From the NCBI GenBank assembly GCA_022842255.1, contig JALHPW010000106.1, positions 3,530-11,074 on the forward strand: a stretch of DNA of 7,545 nt, given 5' to 3'. The first letter of the stretch is position 1. Every line of letters begins with the position of its first letter. Origin of the DNA: Saprospiraceae bacterium. GTDB taxonomy: Bacteria; Bacteroidota; Bacteroidia; Chitinophagales; Saprospiraceae. The notes under the pieces are model-generated. The model had not been told where the DNA came from. It saw only the letters and a list, made by a program, of their open reading frames with translations, and ran no database searches. The translations under genes were made by a program, and so were the position numbers. This document shows, piece by piece, positions 5,828 through 7,545 of the stretch.

Positions 5828-6568
5828 ATGATAGGCATAGTTGGCGGCATCGGCCCCATGGCGGGCGCCGACCTTTACAAGAAAATCGTGGAGAACACGA
5901 TTGCAGAAACGGACCAAGAGCATTTGCCGGTGCTTTTGGCCTCTATACCCAATGAGATTGCCGACCGAACCTCTTTTTTATTGGGGAAAAATACCGAAAA
6001 CCCCGCCCCAGCAATCGCCAAGATTATCCTATTGCTCGAAAATGCAGGGGCGAACCACATTGGAATCGCCTGCAACACAGCTCATGCACCGCAGATTTTT
6101 GAGCCGATGCGGGTAGTATTAAAAGAAAAAGGTTCGCAAGTGAAGATAGTGAATATGATTGATGCATCGGTGCAAGCCATTCAATCGCATCCCAAAAATA
6201 TCCAGCGCGTCGGCCTGCTCAGTACCTCTGGGACCTATAAAACCAATATATATCAAGATCGACTGAAGACAGCAGGACTGGTGCCGGTGCTGCTAGATTT
6301 TGAACAACATGAAGCTTGGTCCCAACGGGCCATCTATGAAATCAAAGCAGCTTCTACAAATATACCAGAAGGTCCAATTGACCTGCTGAATACCGCAATC
6401 CAACAGCTGAAACACCTTGGTGCTCAAGCAATTATATTGGGTTGTACCGAACTGGGCATGATTGAAGAACGCCTCAAATTTCAGGGTTTGGCAGTATTCA
6501 ACCCCAACCTAATCTTGGCCAGAACGCTCATTGGGCAGGCATATAGGGAAAAGCTGATGGAATTATGA
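5828..6568 (+). CDS. Aspartate/glutamate racemase family protein
   Basis: These PLP-independent racemases use two cysteines, one on each face of the substrate, to invert the alpha carbon of an acidic amino acid. Both are present in this 246-residue protein: Cys82 in IGIACNTAHA and Cys206 in IILGCTELGMI. The N-terminus MIGIVGGIGPMAGADLYKKI is the family opening and fixes the start at 5828. PNEIADRTSFL (41-51), RVGLLSTSGTYKTNIY (127-142) and AIYEIKA (168-174) are further conserved segments. Aspartate racemase is the likeliest activity, but relatives act on glutamate, other amino acids or hydantoins, so the exact substrate is inferred. The protein is cytosolic. A D-amino acid product could feed the cell wall or be exported; the LysE exporter and the ATP-grasp ligase upstream make this thinkable but not shown. 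The last codons (Lys-Leu-Met-Glu-Leu-stop) lie at or inside an octad array. Confidence 0.9.
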   Translation: MIGIVGGIGPMAGADLYKKIVENTIAETDQEHLPVLLASIPNEIADRTSFLLGKNTENPAPAIAKIILLLENAGANHIGIACNTAHAPQIFEPMRVVLKEKGSQVKIVNMIDASVQAIQSHPKNIQRVGLLSTSGTYKTNIYQDRLKTAGLVPVLLDFEQHEAWSQRAIYEIKAASTNIPEGPIDLLNTAIQQLKHLGAQAIILGCTELGMIEERLKFQGLAVFNPNLILARTLIGQAYREKLMEL

Positions 6569-6590
6569 AGTGATGGAGTGATGAAGTGAT
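6554..6590 (+). repeat. Octad array spanning the racemase stop codon
   Basis: Units CTGATGGA (6554-6561), ATTATGAA, GTGATGGA, GTGATGAA and a partial GTGAT run through the last racemase codons and its TGA stop (6566-6568). The 3' part forms arm 1 of the hairpin at 6565-6627. Confidence 0.8.
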
Positions 6591-6627
6591 ACCACTCGGC
6601 CATCACTTCATCACTCTATCACTTCAT
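6565..6627. repeat. 26-bp inverted repeat after the racemase gene
   Basis: Bases 6565-6590 pair with 6602-6627 at all 26 positions. The only non-Watson-Crick pair is G6575 with T6617, a wobble in RNA. The loop is 11 bases (6591-6601). The stem includes the racemase stop codon. It would be a very stable RNA hairpin and could stop or stabilise the upstream transcript. No U-tract follows directly; the T6 at 6662-6667 is 34 bases away. Both arms are made of 8-base units with consensus GTGATGAA or its complement. Confidence 0.9.
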
Positions 6628-6649
6628 CACCCCATCACCAAATCCCCAC
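6602..6649 (+). repeat. Octad array, complementary half
   Basis: Six 8-base units occupy 6602-6649: ATCACTTC, ATCACTCT, ATCACTTC, ATCACCCC, ATCACCAA and a diverged ATCCCCAC. The first three form arm 2 of the 26-bp hairpin; the rest extend the array past it as a C/A-rich tail. Confidence 0.8.
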
Positions 6650-6668
6650 CAAGCCCACCAATTTTTTG

Positions 6669-6676
6669 TTACTTTG
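6669..6676 (+). promoter_or_regulatory. Possible -7 promoter box ahead of the pseudouridine synthase gene
   Basis: TTACTTTG differs from TAnnTTTG at one position. It lies 50 bases before the ATG at 6726, after the octad hairpin, which is where a promoter for an independent downstream gene would be expected. The leader it would produce contains a small stem, GACC-A-AGC (6684-6691) with GCT-GGTC (6697-6703). No -33 box is evident. Confidence 0.3.
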
Positions 6677-6725
6677 TGACCCGGACCAAGCCATGCGCTG
6701 GTCTCATGTTTAAAAACTCCAACAG

Positions 6726-7412
6726 ATGCTCAATATCCTGCACGAAAATCCCGCGTTTCTGGTGGTTAACAAACCGCCTGGCCTGACCTCACAGCCTGAC
6801 AAAACCGGCGACGACTCGCTCCTGACCCTCGCCGAGGCGTATTGCGGTCATCCCTTGCATTTGGTCCACCGCATCGACCGACCGGTGAGCGGACTGGTGC
6901 TTTTTGCCAAAACAACCGAAGCCATGGTGCTTTTTTCTGCCCAGTTTCAGGCGCGTACAGTGCAGAAAGACTACCTCGCCATGGTGCAAAACATGCCGCC
7001 CAAGCCCGAGGGAACCCTGGTGCATTATTTGAAAAAAAATCAGGCGAAAAACACCTCCACGGTGTACGACGAAGAGCAGCCCGGCACCGAACGCGCTGAA
7101 CTTCGGTACCAACTGCTCGACAGCAGCAAACACTACCATTTACTTCATATTCAATTGGTTACCGGGCGTCACCACCAAATCCGCGCCCAACTTGCCGCCA
7201 TCAAATGCCCCATCAAAGGCGATGTGAAATACGGTGCGCGCCGCAGCAATCCTGACCGCAGCATCCACCTCCATGCCTGGCGATTGGCCTTCGATAATCC
7301 CGCCACAGGAGAACGAATCCTGTTGGAAGCGCCACCACCTGAAGAGGTTTTGTGGCAGGCTTTGGGGCCAGCTAAGGAGGGTTGGAGTATGTTTCGGAAG
7401 GCAGGGAATTAA
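6726..7412 (+). CDS. RluA-family RNA pseudouridine synthase
   Basis: The enzyme isomerises uridine to pseudouridine in rRNA or tRNA. The catalytic motif HLVHRIDRPVSGLVLFAKT is present with the catalytic aspartate at residue 51. The N-terminal strand ILHENPAFLVVNKPPGL and the RNA-binding segment HIQLVTGRHHQIRAQLAAI are also typical of the RluA/RluC/RluD family. At 228 residues it is the short form without an N-terminal S4 domain, closer in size to RluA or TruC. Which uridine it modifies cannot be told. The ATG at 6726 gives the family opening directly. A longer upstream frame from 6586 is in a different frame and is not real. The gap upstream holds the octad hairpin and a weak promoter box, so the gene is probably transcribed on its own. 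Confidence 0.92.
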   Translation: MLNILHENPAFLVVNKPPGLTSQPDKTGDDSLLTLAEAYCGHPLHLVHRIDRPVSGLVLFAKTTEAMVLFSAQFQARTVQKDYLAMVQNMPPKPEGTLVHYLKKNQAKNTSTVYDEEQPGTERAELRYQLLDSSKHYHLLHIQLVTGRHHQIRAQLAAIKCPIKGDVKYGARRSNPDRSIHLHAWRLAFDNPATGERILLEAPPPEEVLWQALGPAKEGWSMFRKAGN

Positions 7413-7421
7413 GGTGGAATC

Positions 7422-7440
7422 TTACACAGTCAAAGTGTAA
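7422..7440 (+). terminator. Weak hairpin after the pseudouridine synthase gene
   Basis: TTACAC (7422-7427) pairs with GTGTAA (7435-7440) around a 7-base loop, 10 bases after the stop. The stem is short and AT-rich and no T-run follows, so termination here is only a possibility. Confidence 0.2.
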
Positions 7441-7459
7441 TCAACTCCCCAATCGAGTG

Positions 7460-7490
7460 TCATCCCGACCACAGGGAGGGACCTGCTCCA
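7460..7490. repeat. Structured dispersed-repeat-like hairpin
   Basis: Bases 7463-7470 (TCCCGACC) face 7474-7481 (GGGAGGGA) around the triloop ACA. Six pairs are Watson-Crick and the middle two are tandem G.A and A.G oppositions. From memory, the form TCATCCxGA...GGA(T/C)CT recurs in intergenic DNA of many bacteria, including Bacteroidota, and this copy seems to belong to that group. Only one copy is in the window, so dispersal cannot be shown here. Confidence 0.5.
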
Positions 7491-7545
7491 GCACAAGTTT
7501 CCAGCTCCCACCTGCACTAATTTTGGCACCCAAGAATAAAGGTGT

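Noticed and set aside
6565..6627. Standard rho-independent terminator after the racemase gene
   Set aside because: The stem is strong, but it has no adjacent U-tract; the nearest T run is 34 bases downstream. It may still affect transcription.
6684..6703. Riboswitch or attenuator in the pseudouridine synthase leader
   Set aside because: There is only a 7-bp stem with one bulge and a 5-base loop. No conserved aptamer pattern or alternative structure was found.

Overview
The window looks like chromosomal DNA from a member of the Bacteroidota, possibly a Saprospiraceae- or Chitinophaga-like lineage. The reasons are the promoter-like boxes of the form TAnnTTTG (1932-1939, 3894-3901), start codons mostly without a Shine-Dalgarno sequence, and proteins that read like Bacteroidota versions of their families (RecX, ABC-F, ATP-grasp, LysE). 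This is inferred from sequence features, not from a search. All nine genes lie on the + strand. No tRNA, rRNA, CRISPR array, transposase or phage gene is visible.

Layout: 2-502 is the 3' part of a class I SAM-dependent methyltransferase, followed after 11 bases by a small DUF1801 (YdhG-like) protein (514-888). An AT-rich gene for an unrecognised exported protein (964-1440) sits just ahead of recX (1445-1906). Next is an ABC-F ATPase of Uup type (1990-3857), interrupted by a one-base frame change at a run of six A (2708-2713) and carrying two copies of a palindromic element inside its coding region. It is followed by an ATP-grasp protein of unknown substrate (3925-5001), a LysE-family exporter (5095-5757), an aspartate/glutamate racemase family protein (5828-6568) and an RluA-family pseudouridine synthase (6726-7412). 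The last 133 bases are non-coding and hold a small structured repeat.

The genes are mostly housekeeping or of general function, and no new multi-gene system can be defended. The only functional grouping worth considering is the ATP-grasp ligase, amino-acid-type exporter and amino-acid racemase in a row (3925-6568). Repeat-filled gaps separate them, so they may be independent transcription units.

The most unusual content lies between and inside the genes. Four gaps contain arrays of degenerate 7- or 8-base units. In three cases (1948-1989, 5046-5094, 5782-5827) the array runs up to the start codon. In two cases (5746-5777, 6554-6590) it begins inside the 3' end of the preceding coding sequence. 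At 5004-5081 and 6565-6627 the arrays form long inverted repeats of 20 and 26 base pairs. A separate palindrome pair lies in frame inside the ABC-F gene, and a hairpin with tandem G.A mismatches lies at 7463-7481.
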